Shown one piece after another: positions 38,191 to 49,689 of a stretch of 64,000 nucleotides of DNA. The number at the start of each line of letters is the position of its first letter. Position 1 is the stretch's first letter. The notes beneath the pieces were generated by a model, which saw only the letters and a program-made list of their open reading frames with translations, was not told the origin of the DNA and did not search any database. The position numbers and the translations under genes are program-made. This DNA is from Fasciolopsis buskii (Eukaryota > Platyhelminthes > Trematoda > Plagiorchiida > Fasciolidae), in assembly GCA_008360955.1 (NCBI GenBank), contig LUCM01006158.1, forward strand, positions 159,402-223,401. Reading direction: 5' to 3'.

Positions 38191-38364
38191 CTGACGGGTA
38201 GCTTATATGCACAGCACCAAGAAAAATGTTTTTTTCTTTTCTCTGTCTCACTGCATGGGTTATTAAATTTCTGTCACATGATCCGGTTGAGTAATGAACT
38301 CTCTTGATGATCATTGCATTCCGAAATATTACCCTATAACACACCGGATCGCTAATTTCAACAA
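38191..38364 (-). CDS. candidate exon, minus strand (174 nt)
   Basis: The acceptor is GTGTTTTTCTCACTAG and the donor is GTCAG then GTGACC. The frame enters with two bases and reads VEISDPVCYRVIFRNAMI, HYSTGSCDRNLITHAVRQ and IFLGAVHISYPS, and leaves with one. Its entry phase fits 38820-38924. A shorter exon ending at GTAATA is an alternative. Confidence 0.33.
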
Positions 38365-38819
38365 CTAGTGAGAAAAACACTAAATGAATTTTGTAACATG
38401 AAAAACAATATGAGTGAATTTCTTCTCAGTCGACGGAACTACATAACGAGAAACCATCCGGTCGGATTTAAAGATATTATATTTATTACATATCTGTCCT
38501 AACAAAGGCGTTAACATTCCTCCGAATAAAATACGCATGTTCAAAAGAATCGATATCCAAAATGTTTGACTTGAGAAATCCAGAACTAATCGAATTAAGA
38601 TGCTTCGTGTGTACATTTTCAGTTACCGAATACGAACATGCTTGCAGAAAAGAAAGATAGGCAGTTGTAAACAAACGTGATTGTCTCGAAGAAATAATTA
38701 ATTTTTCCTCCGCGCCTTTCTCTGATACATACAACCGAGATCAGTGATTGCTATTCACGTATTATTACGTATAGAAGAAAATAAACATTGCCCATTCGAG
38801 TTGTCTGCTCATCATTCAC

Positions 38820-38924
38820 CACGGTGACAACTAGACTCGATGGTTGCTACGACGTTTGGAATAGGGAGGTCAAATAGGGTGCCGATTTGCCTAAACTTTT
38901 TCATTGCTGCTGAGAGCCCATAGC
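38820..38924 (-). CDS. candidate exon, minus strand (105 nt)
   Basis: The acceptor lies in a pyrimidine-containing context (TTTTTCCACGTTCAACATATCAAACAG). The frame reads YGLSAAMKKFRQIGTLFDLP then IPNVVATIESSCHR and ends at a GTGAAT donor. It enters with two bases and leaves with one. It forms an in-phase pair with 38191-38364 across an intron of 455 nt. No family is recognised. Confidence 0.36.
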
Positions 38925-41900
38925 CTGTTTGATATGTTGAACGTGGAAAAAGAGCGATGTGCAGTGTCTTGTGGCCTGGATTGATTTGGATCATCCGGGA
39001 ACACTCGTTTTTCCCTAGAGAACTTCTCAGAGTACGGTCAGTGTTTTCGTGGCATAATTTGCAGTTTCTGTGGTAGCAAAGCTGAAATCACCAATAAAAA
39101 ATCAAAGAAATATGCGGCCGTTTCATCCTGGTTGGGAATCATGAATAGGTTTTTTTCAAGTTAATCACTAGCGATCGGTGACACCACGAGTAAAAATTAA
39201 GAATGAATGTTTAAGACGTGAAATAAAATTTGGCAAACAGCACTTTATATATTTCAATCGGCAAAATCACCACACACGGATCAGTATGTCTCGGCCATGA
39301 ATCATTCCAGCTGCAATCACTTAACCCTTTAGCTGCCCGCTGTTGACTGTGTATCTGTTCTCCTGAAACGCCATGCTGAAATAAACTAAAAGAAGGCGGT
39401 AAAATTGCATCAGAGTAAATTTTATAACCAAGGGAACCAGTCCGTCCAAGCGTGGGTCTGTTAGGAAGGACTGTTCACCAAAAGACATGTAGAGTCAGCA
39501 GCATGAAAAGAATTCATTTGACGTAGGAGGAAGTTTAACCGGCACTTGCTAACTGAAAAGCATTCAACGCACTAGCACCAGAGTGTCCAAGATTTGAAAA
39601 TATTCTTACAACACCTGATTACCGATGGTACTGATAGATGGGTCATTAGGAACTGCTGAATTCGGTGAAATGAGTCAGTTGAGTTCAGCTTCTCCATCTC
39701 TCGTTCTCCTGCTTTCGTTTTATCCTTCTCACACCAACCCCTTCCTCTGCCAGTTAGTTATTGTTCACCGTTTTCCTCTAACCGCTACCTGACTCAATGT
39801 CCCTAATGATATCTGTTTGGCGGCCTTCTTGCGAGGGCGTTTGAGCTCCCGGGACTCACCGCCCATTCACTAACCGTGTTTTTCCGTCAATGTTCAAACT
39901 ATGGCTGACTTTGATTCGATCGTCCGCCCTGGTTGCAGTGTGGGGCTGAATTTGACATTTCTCCAGTTTGTGCAGTGTACATAATTGATTTACACTTAAC
40001 TCCAACTGAGAAAGTTCGGATTCCTAGAGTGTTCACGACTGGCGTACGCGCATCTCGACTGTCAGCTCAGTGTTGATGGTACGGCGTGGACCGATTAGAG
40101 TAATATTTTTGGTAGCCCATGAACTATGTCATTGGTGTTGTCGCACAACCAGTACGTGTTCCGGGGAAGTTGCACAATGGTAAAGAAAGACCGAATTTGG
40201 CACCGGTTGCGCTGGTTTTGAAGACTGACTTTGATTAATGGACGCTGAACCAACTAGGACTGTTTCTTCCAGACTTCTTCATTTAAATTTACCTCAGAAA
40301 AAATTAAAAAACTTTTCCCATAATCCAGACTTCCAGCATACATATTTATATCTTTAAATACCTTTCAGCTGTTTGTATGAAATTGATTAACCATATCGTT
40401 TTAATGTAGTTTCAATAAAATCATGTAAAAATTCAGCTGACGTAATCCGCTAAGTGCTAGCGGATAAACCATGTGGTGGATAAAATGGCAACTGTTCTGA
40501 CTATCGATCGAGGCAGTTAACCCGGAGGAGAAGACAAATCGCATTTCAGATTGTTTAGACAAGTGATTTCTGGTTTTACCCAACAGTTTTGCATGATGAA
40601 AACCCCTGCACTTTTGGCGCAAACAGTCGACAAGACGAAACGAGGGCAATCTGAACTTAGGTGAGAAAAAACAATTGGCTGGCTTCCAGATTTCAAGTAA
40701 ATTTCACTTGTGAATAAGTTTTACGCTCAGTGTAAGTGCATGGTTGACCGGGTTTCGTGTAAACACAGTCAGTCGGTCAAACAGTCAGTCTGTCATTCTG
40801 TCTGCCTGAATGCACGTTTGATTGGTTGCATTTCTGCTTGGCCGGACAAGTGCGTATGGAGATTCGATATTTCGGCTTGGTTTCACGAGGCTCAACTGAA
40901 TTTCTTTGAATTCGCCGTCGAACCGTATTAGGCTTGCGGAGAGCAAAGGTGTTTTACTTAGCGCTGAATATTAGTCGAGCATGCTTCACTGAATCAAGCA
41001 AGAATTCACCGGCTACCCGGCTATTTAACCAGGTTTAATAGAGATTAATAAACCTAGTAAACACTGATGGATCGACAAATCGCAAGCCAGGCTGACCAGA
41101 GTGGACTTTTGTGAGTTTGACAAACTACCTATATCAATGGTCTAACGTGAAGATCTTCGATTATCAGCTTCCAAAGTTAATGGCTGTTTGCTGGGAAAGT
41201 CGTCAAATCCTTTCTCGAACAGGTATTATTACGTCTACTAATGTTCCCACGAAACGTGATCGCATACAGTCACACATGACAATCGATGAGAGATTAGTCA
41301 CGTAGATTTGGACAACCCTGATTAAACTGCTTCTACTACTACTAATACCACTACTAATTTCAGTGCCAGTATTGATAACAAAAATTTTAATACTAATTAG
41401 TATAACAAAATCAGTCTTATCATTCAGAGGTGGTGATCTCTTGCAGAGTGAGAGGCAGAACTGTGGAAGCGTCTGCAACAAAAGTGGCATACGTTCAACT
41501 AAACTTTCCTTATAATATTGTTGTCAGCTCAACCATGTGACCGGAAAGATATCCTTTTGTTTAAGCTATTGACCGAGACCACTAACTTTTCAAGGTGAGC
41601 ATACTTGATTGGTAGAGTGTAACAGACAACTCCGACGACGGACACAGAAAACTCTTCATGTTTCTAGATTTCGTAGTGAACAGTTCCGATCTTACCTATT
41701 AACGGATAGGATCGGGAAATTAGCAGCCTGAAGAATGATGTCGAAGATTTACGTTGGACCGCGACAAGTGGCTTCTCTGCATCATCGCAATCTACCCACC
41801 GAAGCTGGCTTTCCTATGCGCTTACGTTGGCTTTTATAAATCTACTTTTCAATCTTATGGCTTAGCGAATTGTTCATGGTTTATTCTGGACAGTTCTTTT

Positions 41901-41980
41901 GCTCGCTGTGTTAACGAAACAACGACATGTGAAATTGTTCAACGAAGGTGGACCAAATGGTGTGTGGTCATTATAGCGCT
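38925..41980. other. no gene recognised
   Basis: Only short scattered frames occur, including one interspersed with TAC/TAA repeats near 41330-41400. No splice-supported exon or transposon motif was seen. Confidence 0.4.
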
Positions 41981-42843
41981 GCGCTTTCAGACGACCATAT
42001 CACCTTCAGCATACACTAACCGTTAATGTTTACGAGCAGGTTTCTACGCGCCGATAACAATCTGCTTTCATTACACAGTCACGAATACAATGGCCCACAT
42101 CATTCAAGTCCCATCAAGAATGACCAATTTTACCGGAGGGCTTGATTAGTTGAGTGCTTCGTAGAACCAAGCCTGACGGTGGTGATTCATTTAGCACTAC
42201 TTTTGGGCTGTTTGCAGGAATTTTGTTACCTACACGAGTTTTATACCAAGGGCAAAGTTTAGGTATAGCTTATAAAAAACCAATAATAATCCTGCTTTCA
42301 ACGAAAAATATCTGGGTATAATTGGTAACTAAAAATCGACGCTTCCAATTAGGCTCTGGGCTTCACGACACTATCACTTATTGTGAAATGAATATGCCAT
42401 CAACCGACCAGTACCCATTTCGGCCGGTCACATGACTTCATGGACAGGAGCAGATGTTTTCAGTGAGTAGAATTGCACCAACCTGTGACTTACATAAATC
42501 TTCCGAAATACCGACGGAAAAGCCGTTTTTTATTAGAACCAGGGGCGAAAAAAACCAGACTTTCACGACTGCGTCTCCTTCTCGTGACTGCAATGGAATA
42601 CGTACACATCAAGTTCGGATATGTGCTACGCAGTGGATTCCTGTTAGTTCAAGTGATATTTGCACTTTGATTGTCGCATTATTTTATTGGGTATTGGAAT
42701 GTGGAGTTAATTGGGAATGAGCGCTACATCCGGTTTAATGTTCTAGTCCTGGGTAAAAAAATGGTTCTGGAAACGGGGTCGTTTTCATTTGGCCAAGTCC
42801 CATTCTCTTCCGAACGCCTAACTGGATTTACGTTAACAATTAC
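41981..42843. repeat. tandem duplication, copy 1 (863 bp)
   Basis: From GCGCTTTCAGACGACC to ACGTTAACAATTAC this block is repeated immediately downstream after a single N at 42844. The only difference I noticed is an A homopolymer of seven here and eight in copy 2. The duplicated sequence carries no convincing gene. The single N and the near identity point to two unmerged overlapping contig ends. Confidence 0.95.
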
Positions 42844-42844
42844 N

Positions 42845-43708
42845 GCGCTTTCAGACGACCATATCACCTTCAGCATACACTAACCGTTAATGTTTACGAG
42901 CAGGTTTCTACGCGCCGATAACAATCTGCTTTCATTACACAGTCACGAATACAATGGCCCACATCATTCAAGTCCCATCAAGAATGACCAATTTTACCGG
43001 AGGGCTTGATTAGTTGAGTGCTTCGTAGAACCAAGCCTGACGGTGGTGATTCATTTAGCACTACTTTTGGGCTGTTTGCAGGAATTTTGTTACCTACACG
43101 AGTTTTATACCAAGGGCAAAGTTTAGGTATAGCTTATAAAAAACCAATAATAATCCTGCTTTCAACGAAAAATATCTGGGTATAATTGGTAACTAAAAAT
43201 CGACGCTTCCAATTAGGCTCTGGGCTTCACGACACTATCACTTATTGTGAAATGAATATGCCATCAACCGACCAGTACCCATTTCGGCCGGTCACATGAC
43301 TTCATGGACAGGAGCAGATGTTTTCAGTGAGTAGAATTGCACCAACCTGTGACTTACATAAATCTTCCGAAATACCGACGGAAAAGCCGTTTTTTATTAG
43401 AACCAGGGGCGAAAAAAAACCAGACTTTCACGACTGCGTCTCCTTCTCGTGACTGCAATGGAATACGTACACATCAAGTTCGGATATGTGCTACGCAGTG
43501 GATTCCTGTTAGTTCAAGTGATATTTGCACTTTGATTGTCGCATTATTTTATTGGGTATTGGAATGTGGAGTTAATTGGGAATGAGCGCTACATCCGGTT
43601 TAATGTTCTAGTCCTGGGTAAAAAAATGGTTCTGGAAACGGGGTCGTTTTCATTTGGCCAAGTCCCATTCTCTTCCGAACGCCTAACTGGATTTACGTTA
43701 ACAATTAC
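42845..43708. repeat. tandem duplication, copy 2 (864 bp)
   Basis: This is the second copy of 41981-42843, identical apart from one extra A in a homopolymer near 43412. Open frames of 77-88 codons are simply repeated from copy 1. Beyond 43708 the sequence continues uniquely, as expected if copy 2 is the true locus and copy 1's end was duplicated during scaffolding. Confidence 0.95.
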
Positions 43709-44694
43709 TTACTTAACATCAGTTCAACAACCGAAAATTCTCGTATCACAAGAACGCCTATGCTTTTAGTGATTCACTTACTCGGTCGGAATATTTGTCT
43801 CGACGAAAGACGCTTTCATATACAAATTGCGGCTCCTTATCCTTGTTAAGTATTGGGCCTAACAGGAAGTGAAGAGAATTCGAGGACCAAGGGCAAGAGG
43901 AAATCCCATCTGGGATTTGAACATTTGGGTTTTAGGAAAAAATTATGAACATCTGTATCGCTGAAGATCTTATACTCTGCTTTATTCATATCATTTTTAC
44001 TTTTGAGTGAACAAAACAAAAATCAACTCTAAAAGTCTTTTGTCTTAGGTACATTTCTTTTGCGAGCTTCCCGCCATTGGATGACCATTCATTTTGTTCA
44101 ATTATTGGATCCCTAATTGCTGAATTGTTGATTTCAAACATCTTGCAACAAAAGTGGACCGGTCGTCCCTAGACCAAACACGTGTCAAGTGGGTCCATTT
44201 TTTTCATCTGCAGAGATGAGGTACATGAAACCAGAACCTTAGTAAGATAAAGACTCACATGGACACATGATATACAGCACTGAACGTTTCAGTTGTTACA
44301 ACCGAGTTTAGCAACGCTGGTGAAGGCACGATATCAGCCCGGACCGATTAAGTACGATTATAAACATGAAAGACAGCATACTCGGAAGCGAGAGAGGGGG
44401 GAGCAAAAAAGGAAGTAATAAAAATGTGCACGTGATCAAGTCCCAACAACCAAGGAATAGAGATTACTGTTCTGTAAGACGAAAATATGAGTATTGGAAT
44501 GAGAAGTTATCGAACTTTGAGTACGTTCAACTTCGAAGGATGTGAACGGTTAACCACAAAAATATCTAAAGCAGCGGAGTGATCACCAGATGAAAGAAAC
44601 ACTTTTCTATTATGAGACAAGTCGACTATTTTCCGAAACCATTTCTGATTCAGCTGGTTACTAACTCCTTTTCGTTAACCAACTTTTGTTCCAG
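43709..44694. other. no gene recognised
   Basis: The stretch has short frames only. It would be intronic if the 36.4 and 44.7 kb candidate exons belong to one gene. Confidence 0.35.
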
Positions 44695-44927
44695 TTCCGC
44701 CTCTCAAAGAAATGATTGGAGACAAAGTCACACTAACAGAAACGTACATCTGGTCGCTTCAATCTTTTGTTGTCTGTGTCCGTCCTTGTCGTCAACGGGT
44801 AATCGGGTTCGTTTACGACAAACAGTTTGATTACTACCGTGCACAAGTGGGGGCACACTATTTCAATCTGTTCGGTTGTAACCTATTTGATTTGCGGCTT
44901 CGAGGAATAACGCATTTGTTTCCCTAG
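44695..44927 (+). CDS. candidate terminal coding exon
   Basis: After a good acceptor (CCAACTTTTGTTCCAG) a 76-codon frame enters with two bases and runs to TAG. It reads PPLKEMIGDKVTLTETYIWS, LQSFVVCVRPCRQRVIGF, VYDKQFDYYRAQVGAHYF and NLFGCNLFDLRLRG. Aromatic and hydrophobic residues are well distributed, like a folded domain. The entry phase matches the exit of 36376-36522. The nearest AATAAA seen downstream is far (about 45496), so a donor just after the frame (GTATTA at 44931) is also possible. No family is recognised. Confidence 0.42.
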
Positions 44928-45102
44928 TGGGTATTACATTTTATTTACCAACAAACACACTCATTTCCAGACAGTCACTTCAAGGGTATTGACACACAAT
45001 ACCTCAATACAATGGAACCGGTTAAGAAGTCGGAGTGCGATGAAATGATCCCTCGTCTAAGCAAACATATACAAATACTGGCTCTTTGTGCGTGTTGTTT
45101 AC

Positions 45103-45178
45103 ACTGACTCAGTAGCGAAACCCGCCTTCCAATCACGATGACCCTGTCGGATGCAAATTTATCAAGCTCCAGCTGGAT
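45103..45178 (-). CDS. candidate short exon, minus strand (76 nt)
   Basis: A strong acceptor (AAGCATCTCTTTTTCAG) precedes IQLELDKFASDRVIVIGRRV then SLLSQ, ending at a GTAAAC donor. The peptide alternates charge and hydrophobicity like a helix followed by a strand. It lies close to, and on the opposite strand from, the 44.7 kb candidate. The two are compatible only as neighbouring genes. Confidence 0.35.
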
Positions 45179-45179
45179 C

Positions 45180-46439
45180 TGAAAAAGAGATGCTTTAAAG
45201 TTTATTGGGGATTCAAGAGCTGATTTCATTTTCCTATGGACCGGGCAAATGAACTTAACTGAACCGTATTCCCCAGAACCATTCTACCTCTCATGTAAGT
45301 ATCCAAGAGACGATAAAAGAAAGAGTGACAGTTAGCTGCAGGTTTGGTAAAGATGCCGAGATAGGTTAGCCCCTTCCAATCCATCAGCCATCAAGGCTTT
45401 CATGCAACCACAAACCAGCTCGATTTCCTGTGGTAATCAGAACCCCATCTTGGTTACGATTATCATTTTCTAGTAGCACCAGTTAATTGGAGGAAATAAA
45501 GGATAACTTTTAAACGTAGGTTAAAGTGTTTACATTACCAAGGAAAAAAGTCCAACTGTGCATGTCAAAAAGCTTGCGACTCTTAGGATTTAGGCAGTGG
45601 TACGTGCCAACTACGAAATTGGCAATGTTTCGTGTCCGAAGGACTTGATTTAACCCATCAAGATGAAGGAATCCGGCGTTGTCTAATTGAGTGGTATCTC
45701 CACACAACTCGGGCCATAAGGAGCACGTTTCTCTGCGTCGTGTTCCATTGTGAACAATGGACACTTAACAGGCAGTTCCACTGAGCTTCCTGCGAAAGGC
45801 ACCATTTTATTGCTAGCCCACACCATTTTGCTGATAGCCCATGAGTCTTAGGCATCCAGACTCAGACTCTTGATTCGAGTGTATAACACGAGAGGCTTTC
45901 TAAGGCTGTTACTAGTAGAATGTACCGCATGAAGCGCGGAAAGCATAGTGTTCATAAGTGGCACTTGAACTGAGTGTCGCGCCTAAGGCAACTATCCCAG
46001 GGAATATTTCCCAAAAGGATAGTAGCAGACTGACGCTTTGCGTAAATAATTTGTTGAATGAGCCGCACAAAAACCACACTAAAAGTGGACAGCCTACTTT
46101 GAAACACAATTTGCATTCCTTATTTTTCCGCAGTCAGACAAAATGACAGCTAAACGATACAGCGAGGTAAGAAAAACAAACAAATTGTTCAAGCAAGCAA
46201 TTAATGACTTGTATTGACTTCTTGAACATTCAAGCTGTTTTATTCCATTTTCTCTCAATCTGCACGATTCAATTCTTTTGATATGTACTAATTTACACAT
46301 TATGTAATTATGACCATATAAATGTTTCCAACGTCACGCCCAATGGAGCGCTGGCAAGCAGCGAACACAGAATCGGTCCTTAATTGTACTGAGTTAAAAA
46401 TTATTTAGAGACAAGTAAAATAAACTTCTAGCTGATTCT
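45180..46439. other. unassigned, possibly repeat-derived
   Basis: 45510-45860 is GC-richer and open in two minus-strand frames (84 and 65 codons) with no motif. It may be an old interspersed repeat. Nothing else is supported. Confidence 0.3.
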
Positions 46440-46832
46440 NNNNNNNNNNNNNNNNNNNNNNNNNNNNNNNNNNNNNNNNNNNNNNNNNNNNNNNNNNNNN
46501 NNNNNNNNNNNNNNNNNNNNNNNNNNNNNNNNNNNNNNNNNNNNNNNNNNNNNNNNNNNNNNNNNNNNNNNNNNNNNNNNNNNNNNNNNNNNNNNNNNNN
46601 NNNNNNNNNNNNNNNNNNNNNNNNNNNNNNNNNNNNNNNNNNNNNNNNNNNNNNNNNNNNNNNNNNNNNNNNNNNNNNNNNNNNNNNNNNNNNNNNNNNN
46701 NNNNNNNNNNNNNNNNNNNNNNNNNNNNNNNNNNNNNNNNNNNNNNNNNNNNNNNNNNNNNNNNNNNNNNNNNNNNNNNNNNNNNNNNNNNNNNNNNNNN
46801 NNNNNNNNNNNNNNNNNNNNNNNNNNNNNNNN
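46440..46832. other. assembly gap (N run, 393 positions)
   Basis: The run consists of Ns only. Any translated frames crossing it are meaningless. Confidence 0.99.
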
Positions 46833-49689
46833 GTGTGGATTCTGAAGAGTGGAATGGACAGGTTAGATTGGAGTAGAGTAATCGTAATGATATAAGTAAT
46901 AATACGGAGAAGGAAAACCAGTTTAACATGTCCAAGCATTGTTTTCTACCCAGTGTGCATTTCTAATCGATGAATGAAAGTCCCCTTCGCACAGAAGCGT
47001 TCTTTTCGGGCAGAAGACTACTTTATCCGTCGTCATCGTGGCCGGTGCAGCGCCACGCTGAACTGGATAATTGTCGGAGCATCAACCACACACTAACTGA
47101 AAGTTTACGGTTGACCCGTTTATATGCCACGTCGTCACATCCCCTACTAGGCAGCTCAGCAATTTTATTCCGTAGATAGGAAATATGCTTACAAAAACCG
47201 TTTCTTCCAGGATGTGATAAAACCGTTTGGAATCATCTCCAGTGAATACAAATTATTTCATATCAGTCCTAAGCACAATACGCAATATCCGTCGCAAACA
47301 TTCTTAGAGATTTTCATTCTTGAAAGACAAATAACTTCGAATTCGAAATACACACTAGTGAAACAAGAAGCGGGTATTTAAGTGAAGGCAAAGTGAATAG
47401 ACTAGGATTTGTGTGCAAACTTACTGCGAAGCAAAAATAACCGACCGAAAAAAAAATCAAGTTATTGATTTCATCCATTTGGATATAATGATTTTGTTAA
47501 TCTGTCCTATCGAACTGCTCACCAGAGGCCTCAATCAGGACGGAAAGGCAAAAAAGAGGAACAGCAACATCCGTCACGTTCTTTCCACTATGCCATTTAT
47601 TCCAAAAATCACTTCCTATCTACTCGAAAATGTACCCATGTTACACAGCTAAATGAGTATCATCAAATCTCAGTCACTGAGAGGTTACAAGAAAAACGAT
47701 GCATTCTGACCCATTTAGGAGACGTTATGAAAAGACAAGTAAATCAACTTTCCAATCCGGATATCTGTTGTATTGGGACTGAAGTAATACTATTTCTCAC
47801 TTCCAGTTGCTATTATATGCACCGTATTTATCAGCTATGACAAAACGATACAAATATGCTACTCCGAATTGAAAATTTCCCGCATGTGTCTTGGCAACCG
47901 TCTAATTGTTCTATTAGTTACGGTAGAGCGGATAAATCGTGACCATAGGAGAGTAGTGCGCGTAGCATTCTTCAGATGGTGATTTGGGAATCCTGTTAGC
48001 CCTTGGATATCCTTGCACTCAAAATGATTTATGCGGGTCTAAAATCCCACTGAAGTTCTGTCTCTTGTCATTCTGCAGACGGAAATATTATTCTGCATCA
48101 GACTGTCGGTCATGACTGTCTGGTGCTGCGAACCGGTAGCCTGGGTTAATCGCACAAATACTGAGCCCAGATGAGGCGCATCGAAGCTCTGGTTGCCGAA
48201 CTAGTGAGGATTGTCCCTTTACGAAAAAGTTTTCACAAGTGACGTGCAAAGGAGTGTCGGAATTACCAGATTTGCAATTAGGTGAACGAAAATGTATTTC
48301 ATATGTTCTCATCTTGCAACTTATTCCTCCTTTTTACCGAACACATAATGGTGGACAAACTCGTTTTCAGTGATTCATGTTGATGCCAACAGAACGCTGA
48401 ATCTCAGCGATACGAGATGAGAGTAGAATAGGTGGAGTTGCAAAGTGCGAACAAAATATGATAGGGGTTCTACTGGAGTCCTCGGCTGGACGGATTATCA
48501 TGGGGGCAAGATCGTTCCTATCGGCTTCACGATAAATTCACATCTGATAGTGAACGGGATGGACCAGACGTGTTGCGAGCACAGATTGTCTTAATGCACT
48601 ATTACCGAAAATGGCCGTCCCTTTTTGTTCATCAGACGTGCGACAAGAGAATGATGCTATATTTCATGAATACTTCTGAAACCAAGCGTATATTACTGGT
48701 TTGTGGCAGTAATGCCAAGACCGATCATCTGAAACTCGATATGGTCCGTTTATACGTCTACATGACAACCACATGCAGATTTGATTATATATACATAGAT
48801 CACGTATACATGTTTGTGTGCTTGGTAGACACTAGGCCATCGTTCACTTATTTGAATTTGACAGTTACTGATCAGACTAGGCTGCGAAATTTGTCAAACT
48901 TAAAAGGGTTTCGAATACACACATGAACATCATTCAGGATTCATTACCTCATGCGCAATACCAGTTCTAGAAAGAAGCTACAACAAATCGCGCTTAGAAG
49001 TTCCTCTTGACGAACAATGGCTGCCGAAGTAGGGTGTGAAAATATGATATCCAACACGGGGAACGTTACTTGATTCGTCCGCCAAAGCAGAATCTACACG
49101 TATGTAACATACCGGTTAAGATCTCACTTTGATCTAGAACACTTCCGATTTAGAGTAATCTACACTAGCATTTTTGAGTCGCTGTACATCTTAATACACC
49201 TCATCTTTGTTGATCAGTAAATCTCAAAAGTTTGACTTCTACCACCGAAATTTCCTCTGTTTACTACCACAAAACATAGTGCATTGGCTACCAATTTTGC
49301 CAAGGTTCATACATACTTCCGTTACATTCATAAAAGCCGCGAATATGTTCAGATACCAATACCCTAATTAGTAAGACAAAGTAGCCCGAGGAAGTGGGCA
49401 AAGTGGGATAGAAAATTTCTTTCTACAAACAGGTATTCAAGGGGTCCAGTGAGAGACTGTTAATCCGTCATCCTTTACAGTATGTACATTCTCAAGGTGC
49501 CTGTCAGGAACAGTAAAACAAGACCGCCTTATCAGAAATTTAGTGTTTGCTCTGAAAGAGTTAATTCGTAATTTTTAAGGCGGTAGGATTAATTCCTTGA
49601 AAATTCTCACTGAGCACATCGATAAAACAATTTGGCGAACAAGCTCGTTTTCAGTGATTCGTACTCATACCATGACATCACTATACATA
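46833..49689. other. no gene recognised
   Basis: Short frames only. A 118-codon plus frame at 48570-48926 and a 74-codon minus frame at 48312-48088 lack motifs. A 17-base exact repeat (CTCGTTTTCAGTGATTC) occurs near 48360 and 49645, the second just before the Penelope-like element. Confidence 0.35.

Noticed and set aside
42454..43769. Pairs of identical 65-88-codon frames
   Set aside because: They are the same unsupported frames repeated by the tandem duplication.
46394..46939. Minus frames of 176-181 codons
   Set aside because: They consist almost entirely of undetermined residues across the N gap.
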